Origin: Angiostrongylus vasorum
Lineage: Eukaryota; Nematoda; Chromadorea; Rhabditida; Metastrongylidae
Direction of reading: 5' to 3'
Assembly: GCA_018806985.1 (NCBI GenBank)
Contig: JADANN010000118.1
Coordinates: forward strand, 124,001-188,000
DNA: 64,000 nt
In this document: piece after piece, positions 47,321 to 58,204 of the stretch
Numbering within the stretch: position 1 is the stretch's first letter
How the letters are laid out: each line of letters starts with the position of its first letter
The notes under the pieces: generated by a model
The model's database searches: none
The model's input: the letters and a program-made list of their open reading frames with translations, nothing else
What the model was told of the DNA's origin: nothing
Made by a program: the position numbers and the translations under genes

Positions 47321-49335
47321 ATGTGCATGAAGGAGCTGAGTGAAATCCCTGATCGACCAGACGACTCTCAGAAACAGCAGTGACGATGCTTATAAACGAA
47401 TTAATAGATGAAGTAGACATCTTCTGCCGATAACAGGTACACCAGCTTTCCCATAGTTGAGAATCAATGAGAAAGGATTACATATTTGACTAGAACACGC
47501 AGAAAAAAACAAGATCGAGATATAAATGGAAGTCATCTAGCCCGAAACTTGCCATGTGGCATTATAGTACTCACATGAAAGGATAGAAAAGATATAACAG
47601 TTCTCTCTAGCATTTGGCTCGGCCATCACTCCGAACACAGGAAAATCTAAAAGTTTTCACAGCTGTGACAAGCGGAAATCGCTTGTGGGCCTTACCGACA
47701 AATTGGCTCCAGATCGTTCATCATATGTATTACCTTTGTTTCCATTTAACGTCGAGTAACTCTAGCTGATACCAATAATTCTTTCATTTCTACCCTTCGT
47801 CTTCAAGAGTAGCCCAGTGGGTGCAGCTTACCCTAGAAACTCGTTGAGCATCGCTTCATTCTTCTAGGATTTTTGTGAAGCAAATTGTAAACCACTTGTA
47901 AATTAAAGTTTACCGCTTCATAGTGGCTGAGAGCTGTTCCTGGGTGTCGGACTGCGATGTACAGCGGGGGGATTCATCCTTCTGGCAAAGTCTTCCAGTC
48001 TGAGAAGGAGTCCGGTGTTTCCACGAGGAAACCCAGCTAAGAGTAAACCAGTACCATGGTTCACCACCGTACTGGTACCAAACTAGTCGCGTGGTAGCGA
48101 ATCTCCCTCCGATCCACAAGGGCGGCAGCTGCCTGAGGTGGTGACGACCTAGGGCAGACTTTGGCCCGGCTGACTTCGGGGCTCCAGAGAACCAAAACCA
48201 GCAAAGCTGCGAAAAGATAAAGATTACGCTGAGGCCCGCACAACAAGTGGTGAGGATGGGCCATCGAAGTTTGGAAGTGACCACAAATATTTCACCTGTA
48301 GAAAAGCGATTAACTGTCCTCTGGAATGAAAGAAGGAACAAATATGCATTTCTCGATGCAACCGCTCACATTCTCACTCCTCAAGCGTTTAGGGAGACTG
48401 GGAAAACATATTCGGGCTACCCGAGTTCGTGCTTTCTTCATATTTTCGTCACTATATTGAGAAGAAATCAATAGGTCAGAAAGCATTCGGGTTATGCTCT
48501 ATTTACTCAGCACTCACTTGTGCTCTACTATACGAGGGCGTTCATATGGGTATTAATGAAATGCACGACTTTTAAGTTGAAGTCGTTTGTTGTTACTAAA
48601 ACCGCGAACCCCGCATTCGAATTCTCGACCAACACAGCAGCTTGATTGCACACCTGAAATTCATCGAAGATACTATTTGCTATGAGGAAGAGAGTCAGCA
48701 CTACCTTTTCGAAGCTTGATTTGAAGAACTCGTGAATGAAATGCTCTAGACAAGGTTATAGATGTTATACAAGAAAAATCTGCAAACCATTGACTGATTC
48801 TGCCATTACTGGTTTGTCTACAACATGTGGCAAAAAGGACCCCACTACATAAGAAATATGTAACTAGTTAAATGACTATGACTGAAATAAGAAAATGAGT
48901 ACGAGTCTTTAAGGTTTACGCGAAAACGCCTTGTTTTGTAGTTCCATTTCGGTACGGACTTGCTGGTTTTGAGGCAATAAGTGATAGACCTTCGCTAAAA
49001 GGCCTGAGAGGTTGGAACATGACGGCATTATCAAACAGAATTAGCTCCATCGCTTTAGTCTTGTGCATAGTCTGTATGCTACAATTTACTGTTTACTACC
49101 ACGGTCCTCAATGAAACCACATTGTTGTCAGCATTTAGAAGTGCCTTGTAGCTTATGTTGAACCCAACTCTATATCTTCCATATCAGTCTTCTCCATATG
49201 ATAAATATAATTCATTGATTGGAAAGATTGATTTGAATAGAAAAATAGATGTCTCGACAACTAAAAATAGCTGCCGATTTATGAGTTAAGTTTGTCAAAG
49301 ATACAACCGCTGTGTTACACAAGACTGTTCGATCA
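47321..49335. other. unassigned, probably old repeat
   Basis: Includes a minus-strand 143-codon frame (47,910-48,341) in GC-richer sequence. Its central part shares nucleotides with 3,960-4,060, so it is read as a dispersed repeat rather than a gene. The rest holds nothing recognised. Confidence 0.35.
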
Positions 49336-49336
49336 C

Positions 49337-50890
49337 TCATGTAACCTTAAACAATGATGGATCGGTAGACGCAATATCACCGCTGGATACTAACTTATGA
49401 GTTTTTATAAGCAAGTACAAGACGGGACATGTTGGTAAGTCAACTTTTAGTTGAGAGATAACTGATGGTTTTAAACCAACAGCCCTTGCCATTTTGGCCC
49501 ATTCGTTGTTCAATTTTCGGTATTTACTTTTAAACTCCTTCTGAGATGATGGACGATAAAGTGAAGCATCTTCAAGACGCTTTTTCGTTATCTCAACATC
49601 TAACTGATGGGGAATTACGACAAACTCTCCACCCTTATCACTAACGGATAGTCTTATGTTTTTCAACCTTATCAGCTCTCATAGCTCTCGCATACCACGT
49701 TTTTGCACCGCAGTGAGGTTGGAGCTGTATCTTTTCGCGCGATAGTGATTAAGGACTTTGAAGGTTTCATTCGTAAACATCCGAAATTTAACATCAACTT
49801 CATTATTGGGCTCTTGTTGTCTAAAGAACGGCTGAGGAAATGGTGCTATTGGTAGGGCCCCCCACTTTTTCTTCGCGCCTATTTTGCGCTTTCATCTCTA
49901 GCTTTTTTTGCGGAGTCTATCTTGAAGTTCATGTAAACTACATGCGACCCTACGCAAGGTTACCTTAGAAATGGGTTCGGATGGTGAGAAACTCGGTCCC
50001 AATTCTAATAACAAGCGCGCACCGTCAGGGAGAGTCATGCCTCCTAACACGGTTAGCCTTGGATTTTCTTGCACATTATTTTTTCCTACTGTGACCTGTT
50101 TGATGTTCGTTAGCGGTATTTCTGTGCGCTCTTGAAGCCGTGTTATGCGATTTACTCAAAATGTCTTCGAATTTTCTCCGCAAAGTTAGTTTAGCATTAG
50201 ACCTAATAGAGTTGCAAATCAACACTGACCTACCCACTATTCTCCTCGAGAGGCGGTCCTCCAAATACCGAACACAAAAGTTTCCCTTCGTCTCGCACTC
50301 CTTCCACTTTGCGAACATCTGGTTTTGTCGGCTTCGTAGACAGGTGCGTAGTATTCGCAATTCGATGTCCATTACTCGGCGACTGTCCTCTGGTAGTCCG
50401 CATACATCGTGTAGTCGTCTTCGTTTGATGAAGTTCGGCACGACTCGGTGTTTTTAGACAGCAGCGGAGAAAGTGTATTGACTGTCGAGCTAAGACGATC
50501 TTTTGTCTAAGTGACAGCGCTTCTTTTACAATTCGGAAGTATCTTGCTGGTACATCCTGTAGTAACTCCCACGTCCACGTTTCTATTAACCTCGGCATTG
50601 ATCAAGTAATTCTTCGTATTCTTGTTGAGCAAACAAGAGGTGTTATTTTTTATTCTTTATTCACGAACAAGCTAACGTTTCGGCGGATTTCGCCTTCCTC
50701 AGAGCCTGGAAAGATCAAGTTGACAGCAATCTATTCGGCCAAACACCTCCATAACCAAACAGAGAAAATGTTGAACCAAAAATTCATTCGCATTGAACAC
50801 AGAGTCTTTGCACACTCACCACTTTCTAGGAGTCTTCCACTAAATATTTCACGTAGAGACCAACCGCACAGAGTTCACACGGAATCGTAA
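49337..50890 (-). mobile_element. PLE copy, 3' truncated: terminus, N-terminal ORF, RT start
   Basis: Minus-strand Penelope-like element. From right to left it has a pLTR-like terminus with a hammerhead (about 50,669-50,708). An N-terminal ORF follows, interrupted by frame changes, with PNFIKRRRLHDVCGLPEDSR (about 50,438-50,379). The conserved pre-RT block FVVIPHQLDVEITKKRLEDA (about 49,627-49,568) and YLLIKTHKLVSSGDIASTD then run to about 49,350, where the match to the + copy ends. RT catalytic and GIY-YIG domains are missing. It lies head-to-head with the + copy at 50.93 kb and overlaps it in content by about 340 bp. Confidence 0.8.
50669..50708 (-). ncRNA. hammerhead ribozyme motif (PLE 5' terminus)
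   Basis: On the minus strand GGCT, CTGAGGA, stem II GGCG/CGCC, GAAA, then CGTT and AGCTTG. The core is intact except that the cleavage triplet reads GTT rather than GTC, still within the permitted GUH class. Stem I pairs GGCT with AGCT. Confidence 0.65.
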
Positions 50891-51181
50891 TGAGATAAGA
50901 GATCGAGATAAGGGCTGATAGATATAGATACGAGAGCTGATAGGGTTGAAAAACATGGGACTGTCCGTTGGTGATGGGGGTGGAGAGTTTGTCGTAATTC
51001 CCCATCAGTTAGATGTTGAAATAACGAAGAAGCGCCTTGAGGATGCTTCACTTTGTCGCCCATCGTCTGAGAAGGAGTTTAAAAGTAAATACCGAAAGTT
51101 GAACCACGAATGGGCCAAGGTGGCAAGGGCTGCTGGTTTGAGGCCATCAGTTATCTCTCAACTAGAGGTTGACTTACCAAC

Positions 51182-52480
51182 ATGTCCCGTCTTGTACTTG
51201 CTTATACTCATAGGTTAGTGTGCAGCGGTGATATTGCGTCTACCGACCCACCATTGTTTAAGGTTAGACCAATCAGCTGTGTAGACGGGCCAACGGATAG
51301 GATAACATGGTTTTTAACCCTAATATTTAACCAGTTGTTGAAACACATTCCAGCCCATCTTACGAATACCCAGATGTTTCTGGATCGTCTACGTAGAGCG
51401 CAGCCCAGCAGCGCGTACGTGATGGAGTCGTTCGACGTTAGCGCCCTCTATTCAAACGTGTCGAATGACTCCGCAATGCAAGCCATATTCAACCTCCTGA
51501 TGCAACACGAAGGAGAAATAAACATGTATGGCTTCAAGATAGAGCAGTTGTTGGCACTCTTAAAAGAATGCTTGGGCTGCTCAACCTTCAGATGGTCGGT
51601 AAAGTACTACGCTCAAATAAGAGGGTTGGCAATGGGACAACGGCTGGCACCAAGCCTGGCCATTGCGTTTATGTCTAAGATGGAAGCACCGGTGATCGAT
51701 CTCGGGCCGCTACTCTACTGTAGATTTATAGATGACTGTTTTGTCCTTTGTTCAACACAAGAGGAAATGGACAAATGTTTCGAGTTGTTGAATGAACAGT
51801 CAGAGTGTATCAAGTTCACCCGACAGAAACCGAAAGAAAACTGGCTTCCATTCCTGAACGTCCAAATTAGCCTGTCAGAAAATGGCTACATTACGAAGTG
51901 GTACCGAAAGCCAAGTGATAAAAACATCTTGGTTCATTACCTCTCCTCTCACCCCTCTCACACGAAAAGGGCGCTGGTGAGAAACATGTTTCGAACAGCA
52001 ACCAACGTGTGCACGGGAAGAGAGCAGAGAGAGGAGTCCAGGAACTTGGCGCGGCAAATAGCCATCTCTAATGGCTACGAAACTGTAGCTCGGGACAGGT
52101 GTAGAGGAAATCCTAGGCCTCCAAACGGCAACTGTAGCTATAAAATGGTCCCGTCTAACCTACCCTTCATCTCAAATGATGTAAGTGCAGCTATAAAACG
52201 CTGCTTAAGAAGGGCGGGTCTAGAGAATTCGGTAAACGTAGTTGAAATGCCACCGAGTAGTCTTAGGCGCCAACTAGTTCGTAACCGCCTATATGACCGT
52301 CTATGTGCAACGCAAAATTGCATAGTTTGCCCTAATGGTAGAGACGGTGATTGCATGAGCTCGGGTACAGTCTATCTGATCTCCTGTAAGACGTGCGGAG
52401 ATGAATACATTAGCGAAACGGACAGACCCCTCTGTGTCCGCGTAAAAGAACACCTAGTCGGTAAATGTAAACCAAACTAA
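51182..52480 (+). CDS. PLE reverse transcriptase with GIY-YIG endonuclease (frame-disrupted element)
   Basis: A 432-codon open frame, the longest in the window, covering the catalytic part of a Penelope-like RT. Residues 85-92 DVSALYSN form motif A, 148-160 GLAMGQRLAPSLA motif B and 181-185 RFIDD motif C with the two Asp. The C-terminal GIY-YIG region starts at about 395 (TVYLISC) and contains YIS at 409-411 where active enzymes have YIG. A Cys-rich segment just before it (CATQNCIVC) is the zinc-knuckle-like linker of PLEs. The pre-RT part lies upstream in another frame (50,946-51,215). The last part of the endonuclease continues after a frameshift (EARNTLEAFWINSRNPKMNR, about 52,553-52,612). 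The first Met is therefore not a natural start. Confidence 0.85.
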   Translation: MSRLVLAYTHRLVCSGDIASTDPPLFKVRPISCVDGPTDRITWFLTLIFNQLLKHIPAHLTNTQMFLDRLRRAQPSSAYVMESFDVSALYSNVSNDSAMQAIFNLLMQHEGEINMYGFKIEQLLALLKECLGCSTFRWSVKYYAQIRGLAMGQRLAPSLAIAFMSKMEAPVIDLGPLLYCRFIDDCFVLCSTQEEMDKCFELLNEQSECIKFTRQKPKENWLPFLNVQISLSENGYITKWYRKPSDKNILVHYLSSHPSHTKRALVRNMFRTATNVCTGREQREESRNLARQIAISNGYETVARDRCRGNPRPPNGNCSYKMVPSNLPFISNDVSAAIKRCLRRAGLENSVNVVEMPPSSLRRQLVRNRLYDRLCATQNCIVCPNGRDGDCMSSGTVYLISCKTCGDEYISETDRPLCVRVKEHLVGKCKPN

Positions 52481-52860
52481 ACTAGGCACACATAACGGGG
52501 AGGAATTTGAAGTACGGGTCACGATCTTCGCACAGCAATCGCGAACAGAAGCGCGCAATACTCTTGAGGCGTTCTGGATTAATTCCAGAAATCCGAAAAT
52601 GAACCGCAGGGAAGAATGCCTCATTATCACGCGTGATATTGGGCAGTATATAAGGCTGTTATTTTGATGGGAGGGGCATATTACGCTTCCATGTGAACTC
52701 TGTGCGGTTGGTCTCCACGCGACATACTCAGTGGAAGCCTCATAGAAAGCGGTGAGTGTGCAAAGCTGTGTTCAATGTGATTGGAATCTTGGTTCAGCGT
52801 TTTCTCTGTTTGGTTATGGAGGTGTTTGGCCGAATAGATTGCTGTCAACTTGACCTTTCC

Positions 52861-52900
52861 AGGCTCTGAGGAAGGCGAAATCCGCCGAAACGTCAGCTTG
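52861..52900 (+). ncRNA. hammerhead ribozyme, best preserved copy (PLE 3' terminus)
   Basis: Type I layout: stem I 5' strand GGCT, CTGAGGA at 52,866-52,872, stem II GGCG/CGCC with a 5-nt loop, GAAA at 52,887-52,890, CGTC with predicted cleavage after 52,894, and stem I 3' strand AGCT. Stem III is only the self-complementary ACGT, so cleavage may depend on dimers or tertiary contacts, as proposed for PLE hammerheads. All core nucleotides are intact. Confidence 0.75.
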
Positions 52901-53120
52901 TTCGTGTATAAAGAATAAAATAACACCTCGCTTGCTCAACAAGAATACGAAGAATTACTTGATCAATGCCGAAGTTAATAGAAAGTCGGACGTGGGAGTT
53001 ACACTTCCTAATGATCACCTCTCCTCTCTTTTCTTCGCTCTCTCTTTCGTTCACTTCATCCGCTTTCTATCCATGTCGAACTTCAAATCAATCGAAGTTT
53101 CTCACAACTCTTAGACTCTA

Positions 53121-53312
53121 AGTCCGCCTCAGAGGCGCCTTAGAGGTTCGCAACGGCAGTCCACCTCGTATGATGTGCGGATTTCAGCACTTTCAGTCCA
53201 CCTCAGTGGCGCCCTAGAGGTTCCCCACGGCAGTCCACCTCGAATGATGTGCGGATTTCAGCACTTTCAGTCCACCTCAGAGGCGCGCCACGGCACATCA
53301 CCTCGAAATATA
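53121..53312. repeat. 74-bp tandem repeat, about 2.5 units
   Basis: The anchor CCTCAG recurs at 53,127, 53,201 and 53,275, a period of exactly 74 bp. Units share CAGTCCACCTCG, ATGATGTGCGGATTTCAGC and GGCGCC-TAGAGGTT, with few differences. It is GC-richer than its surroundings and has palindromic GGCGCC sites. Confidence 0.85.
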
Positions 53313-54165
53313 AGAAGTATTTGCCCTTTCTCGCTTATAATCAAACTCCTCGTATATCACTTTTGACAAGATTTGTCGCTAAAGAATTACATTGTGTGGT
53401 TGGATGTCGGCAGTAATTTTTATAACTAACGACGCTAAGTGATCGAACGTGATGAATTAGATCAAATTCAGACTCTACAATGTGTTTAGTCGAATACCAA
53501 AGAGCTGTTTATGAATTTTAATACATTTGAGTGAAAATAGCGCACTAGTTAATGGTGTCGTCGGTCAGAAAGCAAAAGGCGCTTGTTCTATCTCCACCCC
53601 AACGGTCTTCTCCAACCCACTTGATAACGCGCTAGTCCAGCTGTCTCCAAAATTGCAAGAAGAATCCACTCAACCAACATTCTGCGACATTCATAACTAA
53701 GATGAAATCTTAACCGTTTTATTTACTACCCACTCTTTTTAATGGCAGGGTATATTGCGAAATATCTCAGCATCATTGAAGACGAAATCTTCAAGCAGCA
53801 GCTGAAACCATACGCAAAATGTTCGAAGCCCATTATTGACGACGAGACAAGGAGGACGAATCGAACGTAAGTGCTGGGATCCGCCTAGTAGATGTGATGA
53901 CGAGTCATGTGAAATGCAAAAAAATATTTATGCGTTTACAGACCATGTGGTCTACAGATCTCCACAAAAAAAAAAACGTCTGTAATTAATGGCGTGAGAA
54001 ATCGCAGAAAGTACAACCTTCAAAATAATCTTTTGAGCGCATGCTTTGTAACATAAAACGTTGTGAGAATGAGAGCCTCGAGACTATAATGTTTTGAAAG
54101 ATTTATATGATTATTCTAAGAGATTTATCGTTAAAGGTCGTTAACGGAATGACCCTGCCTTTAAC
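53313..54165. repeat. unassigned flank with SINE fragments
   Basis: At 53,718-53,800 a short SINE2-type end (ACTACCCACTCTTTTTAATGGCAGGG) is joined to ATCTCAGCATCATTGAAG. At 53,785-53,920 the alternative SINE1b tail appears (CTTCAAGCAGCAGCTGAAAC, AGTGCTGGGATCCGCC). The remainder is unassigned. Confidence 0.45.
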
Positions 54166-54540
54166 TACAGTGACGCCGAGATATTTGCAAAACTCCGAGC
54201 TGCAGGTGTCTGCAGTGATATCGAACCCGCTATTACCTTTCCCAGGAGTGATGATACTCTAAGTTAGAAAACTTGCTGAGAGGAAGGCTAAACGAAGGAC
54301 CCGCATGGTGCGGTGCTGAACGCGTTAGCTTAGCCGTATGTTCATGTGGATGAACTGTTAACTTTTTTATTTACTGCATACTACAGTTTTCCATCTGAGG
54401 CGTGGATCGAATATGCTATTTCCGTTTTCGGGCTAAAGTGCTGACCACCGCACTATTCGAGTCCTTCGTTTCCCCATTCTCTCGTTTTATAGGAGCTGTC
54501 AGCAATCACCCCTCAACGGGGTTGATGTGGAAATTGATCA
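54165..54540 (-). repeat. SINE2 copies, rearranged
   Basis: A minus-strand SINE2 core (GCCGAGATATTTGCAAAACTC) is followed by a short plus-strand piece (AAGGACCCGCATGGTGCGG, about 54,295-54,345), then another minus-strand piece with CACTATTCGAGTCCTTCG and CAACGGGGTTGATGTGG. The mixed orientation indicates nested insertion or a local inversion. Confidence 0.55.
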
Positions 54541-54639
54541 GCATCACTGTGGTTATATTCCACATCACACCCTATATATAAATGGATACATGGATATGTG
54601 GTATATATATGGAATATGGTATGTGGATATATGGTAAAT

Positions 54640-54935
54640 ATGGTACACACAGGGTACGAGAGCACAATGGCTATGATTTTGAACTGGCTGTGCGGATCCC
54701 AGCGCAGGAATCGAAAATATCAACGCGCAAAACTCTTGAGGCGTTTTGGATAAATTTCAAAAATCCGAAGATGAACCGAAAAGTCAATGCCTCACTATCA
54801 CGTGTGACCTGGTGCCTTAGTTCAAAAGAATATTTTGACCCTGGGTGGGCAACGCTTGTCTTCCCACGTGAACAACAAGCAGGAAGTCCTACTGGTAAAA
54901 GAACGGTGAGTAGTTTTTGATCAATATGCGTTTAC

Positions 54936-54968
<33 letters not shown>

Positions 54969-55140
54969 TCATTAGTATTTTGGTCTTTTCCACCGAATAA
55001 TTGGACTGTTCTTGTATAAAATTAAAATACGTCCAGGCTCTGAGCAAGGCGAAGTCGCCGAAACGTCAGCCAACGACCAACAACACCAAGAACAACGACA
55101 ACGAAAACTTATACCAGCCTCGTATCAGCTCAACAAGACC
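54640..55140 (+). mobile_element. PLE 3' fragment (endonuclease tail and terminus)
   Basis: Decayed 3' end of a PLE. The coding part TRKTLEAFWINFKNPKMNRK (about 54,722-54,781) matches the shifted C-terminus of the 50.9-kb PLE, followed by a (TA)n run and a hammerhead-bearing terminus. The terminal sequence after the hammerhead (CAACGACCAACAACACCAAG) differs from the other copies, so it belongs to another subfamily. Confidence 0.7.
55032..55072 (+). ncRNA. hammerhead ribozyme motif, core mutated (PLE)
   Basis: GGCT, CTGAGCA (55,040-55,046), stem II GGCGA/TCGCC, GAAA, CGTC, AGCC. The expected CTGANGA reads CTGAGCA, changing an essential G, so cleavage is unlikely. Stem II is the longest of all copies (5 bp). 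Confidence 0.5.
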
Positions 55141-55232
55141 AGTTTATAAGATCATAGAAATAAATAAGTCATGATTATCATCTGGAGTTATGCTAAGATG
55201 ACGTGTAGCATTTGTGGCGCTATTAATCATGT

Positions 55233-55505
55233 CGCGCTTGTTGCGCAGTGGTTGGAGGCTCCCTGTAATACACATAGAAACGGTCCTCGCGCCGAAAGCT
55301 CATCAAGCCTTCCATCTCTCCTGGATCGGCAAACTGGTACCAGACTTGTCTGGGAAGATAGCAGAACTGGCTCGATACATCGGTAGGCCACCGTGAGTCA
55401 TTGTGAAGGCCAGATATGCATTCCATTATCACCTCTAACGATGGTTAATGAAGTCGAACACATGCACATCCCTCAGAGATTGATCAATTCCAGGAGCTTT
55501 ATCCA
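55233..55505 (+). repeat. SINE1 copy
   Basis: Full-length sense SINE1 with head CGCTTGTTGCGCAGTGGTTGG, core GATCGGCAAACTGGTACCAGA and 3' end AGAGATTGATCAATTCCAGG. No obvious target-site duplication. Confidence 0.75.
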
Positions 55506-55979
55506 AGCAAACGGTTGTAAACATTATTTATAGCTGTAGCGATCCCGAGTTATACGAGGTACACCTAGGGCGTCGCAATTCCTGATACGATGGTTTTTTT
55601 TACTGTTTTTAGAGAGAAGATAACCACAAAAAGCTCGCTCGATCTTATTCCAGATGGCAACGTCGAACTTCTTCGTACTCAGAGATCATGTTTAGGAGTG
55701 AATTCTTGCTGAAAATTGCAGATGGACACCTAGACACCTTCAGTTGACAGACATACTCCTTCAGTTGTTATAGTAAAGCGGTAAACCAATCAGGAAATGT
55801 GTAAGAATGCTTTAAACGCGTTTCATTAAACCCTTGTAAATGAGATTTTTTCCTCTCAAATTCGAGTTAGGATAAAAAAAACATGAGGAAAGGCAGAGAT
55901 CTATAGCCTGATTATGATACAAGCGATGTTCGTCGAGTTAGAAACCATAAAATGCATAAAATCTCGTAACGCACGTCTT
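55506..55979. other. unassigned sequence
   Basis: No gene, RNA or repeat recognised between a SINE1 and a LINE fragment. Confidence 0.35.
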
Positions 55980-56400
55980 CTACAAAATGGGGAATATTTT
56001 GGGACAGTTGAAGACGCTGCTCCACGACCGTCCTTCCCAGGAGCGCTAACCAAAGGAACCTTCGTAAGTATCGTCTTACATGCTTGTTAAGGATGCTCTA
56101 CAAGCTGTTAACGAAGGTTATCCTACATCATATATCAAGCGCACTGGATGAGGCATAACCAGTTGAGCAAGCAAGATTTGGAGACAGAGATTCTGCTGCA
56201 TGGACAACGTACAAACGGTGTTACGGATCATAGAACTCTTGCGGAAGTTTCACCTGCACCTTGTCCTAACCCATGTTGTTTACGAAAAACGATTGACAGC
56301 GCTTCAGTGTTTGTCGATCAAGGACTCGATCCGTCCTATCTATCAAACTGACCGTTATAGTAAATGAACTAGAAATTTGGCGCATTTCCAGTAAACGCTT
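55980..56400 (+). mobile_element. RTE-like LINE RT fragment
   Basis: NLRKYRLTCLLRMLYKLLTK (about 56,058-56,117) and VEQARFGDRDSAAWTTYKRC (about 56,161-56,220) match RT blocks of the LINE at 43.3 kb, in broken frames. SVFVDQGLDPSYLSN follows. 5' and 3' parts are absent. Confidence 0.65.
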
Positions 56401-58204
56401 CGCATCCTCTCTAATAGGTGAGTCATAAAACAGTTGCTCGCATATCGCAAAATTTGTATCATAATAGAGCACATTAGGATATACCCGCTGTTTCAGAAAA
56501 GGTCATGTAAAACTCTTTTAGCAGAAGTGTTGGGAAAGTCAAAGTATTTGACAGTATGTGTGTCGCTGGAAACACGAAGTTTTAATCATCGGCATCGGAT
56601 GTTTTTGATTGTAAAGAAAAAGATCCGTGGTAGGAGAAAGCGTAATGTTGGCGTTGATGGCTACTCGAAAGCTTTCATGACCACTTCGCTTATAAATCTA
56701 CAAACTAAATAATTTTCTTCAATTTGCTGAAAATAGGACTCAACAGTGTCTCGTTCTCTCGCGATACCTCACTTAGCCTCATAGATGTGCGCACTGCTGA
56801 ACTTCTGTCTAAGCTATATTACTCGCGCGTCTACCCCTTGCCCGTTCTTCTCATAGTCTTTTTAAGGATGAGCCGGGGAAAGCTTGTAGAAAAGAGACAC
56901 CTGGCATAACGTGCGACAGTTGGTAGTGTAATGTAGCTCTTCACATTGTACAAGAGCACGGTCCCTTTAGTCGCTCCTTGTCTGAGAACAGGCATTCCAA
57001 CAGGAAGCGTGTAAGAGCCAGGGCGAGGGAGGCACACTACATAGTATCGGGTTTCAACAGCAACGAAAAAATAGGGGAATAAAATAATACCCGCATTATG
57101 ATGTTCATTGAGAATTGCTGAAGTTCAGGATTATCGAAGGCCTCAATGACGAATTCAGGAGCTCATAGATCGCTTGTGTTTTATCGCAGAGGAAAATAAT
57201 AGAGGCCAATCTCTACCGCGTAAGAATCCACTTCCTTATGCATTCCTTAGTAATGACGTTGAGTCCTAACTGCTAGGCGCATTGCTTGTAAAACATACTG
57301 TTCCAGAATGTCGCCGATCTTTGAGTTCTCTATAAAATTGCCCAAGTCATGCCATAAACAACTTGAAGTGGAGGAGCACAAAGATTACTCTCGATTCGTT
57401 ATTTTGCCTGTGCGACTTTGGCTTGACCAGGTACACTAGTTTAGCAACATTCTTTTGTCGTCACTTCTATCGTTAACAATCACGTCTCTATTCTCTTGGG
57501 TACCTTTTCATCACCCAGTATGTCGACGTGGCGCTCTATGTAATCCGCCCACTGTGAACGATGTGTGGAGATCTAATACATAGGAATGTCACTGTCCTGT
57601 CCACCGTCATTACAATGTAGCGTTGATGTTTTACATGATGCAGCTGTTCTTCTCTCTTCCTAAAGATGATTGTTGAGTTCAGACCTCATCCTCAGTGATG
57701 TCACTGTATATTTATCAATCTTGCCGTTGTACTTGTCTCTTCATTGTGAAGAACGTCAACTTTTTGACGTAATCGCTCACACCAACGGATGCCTAAGGAC
57801 TGTCGCGCATCTTGTTGTCACTACCAATTACCGCCTTCCACATCTCCTATAGCTACCGAAAGCTTAAGCTTTAAGCTGTACTGAGGAGTCCGATAATGAC
57901 GTCACAGAATCTTATCATCCTAACTGCGAGCCTGTTTCTCCTACTAGCGAAGACCACGGTACACTGCGTTTATGGCTTCGCTTCCAGTTCAGAAATTTGA
58001 GAGCATTACTAACTAGCATCAACGGTCGTCTTGCTCGTGTAGAAGATCATCTTAGTCAGATCGAACGTCATAACTAAGAGTGGAAATATACGCAAAAGAT
58101 ATGAATGTTCTTCTGTTGTTAATCAATTGTGGCTATTGACGACTAATCTTTCATGTCCTATACGCACTAACAACTCGTAATAAAGTGTTGAGATCGTTTG
58201 GGAT
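56401..58204. other. unassigned sequence
   Basis: About 1.8 kb without a recognised exon, RNA or repeat. It may include decayed LINE interior between the two LINE fragments, but no motif supports this directly. Confidence 0.3.

Larger units (their letters stand above)
50930..53003 (+). mobile_element. Penelope-like element, 5' truncated, with RT and GIY-YIG
   Basis: Plus-strand PLE beginning inside the ORF (GAGAGCTGATAGGGTTGAA, also present in the - copy near 49,680). It runs through the RT and GIY-YIG regions to a 3' non-coding end with a hammerhead at 52,861-52,900. Past the hammerhead it continues with TTACTTGATCAATGCCGA and GTGGGAGTTAC, which match the 5' part of the - copy. The terminus therefore reads into the start of another unit, the tandem pLTR layout described for Penelope elements. 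Frameshifts at about 51,205 (4 nt missing relative to the - copy) and about 52,470 suggest it is inactive. Confidence 0.85.

Noticed and set aside
47910..48341. 143-codon minus-strand frame, Trp-rich, looking like a small gene
   Set aside because: Part of its nucleotide sequence recurs at about 4 kb in another frame context, it has no splice or start support, and its composition is unlike the two real genes. It is more likely repeat sequence.
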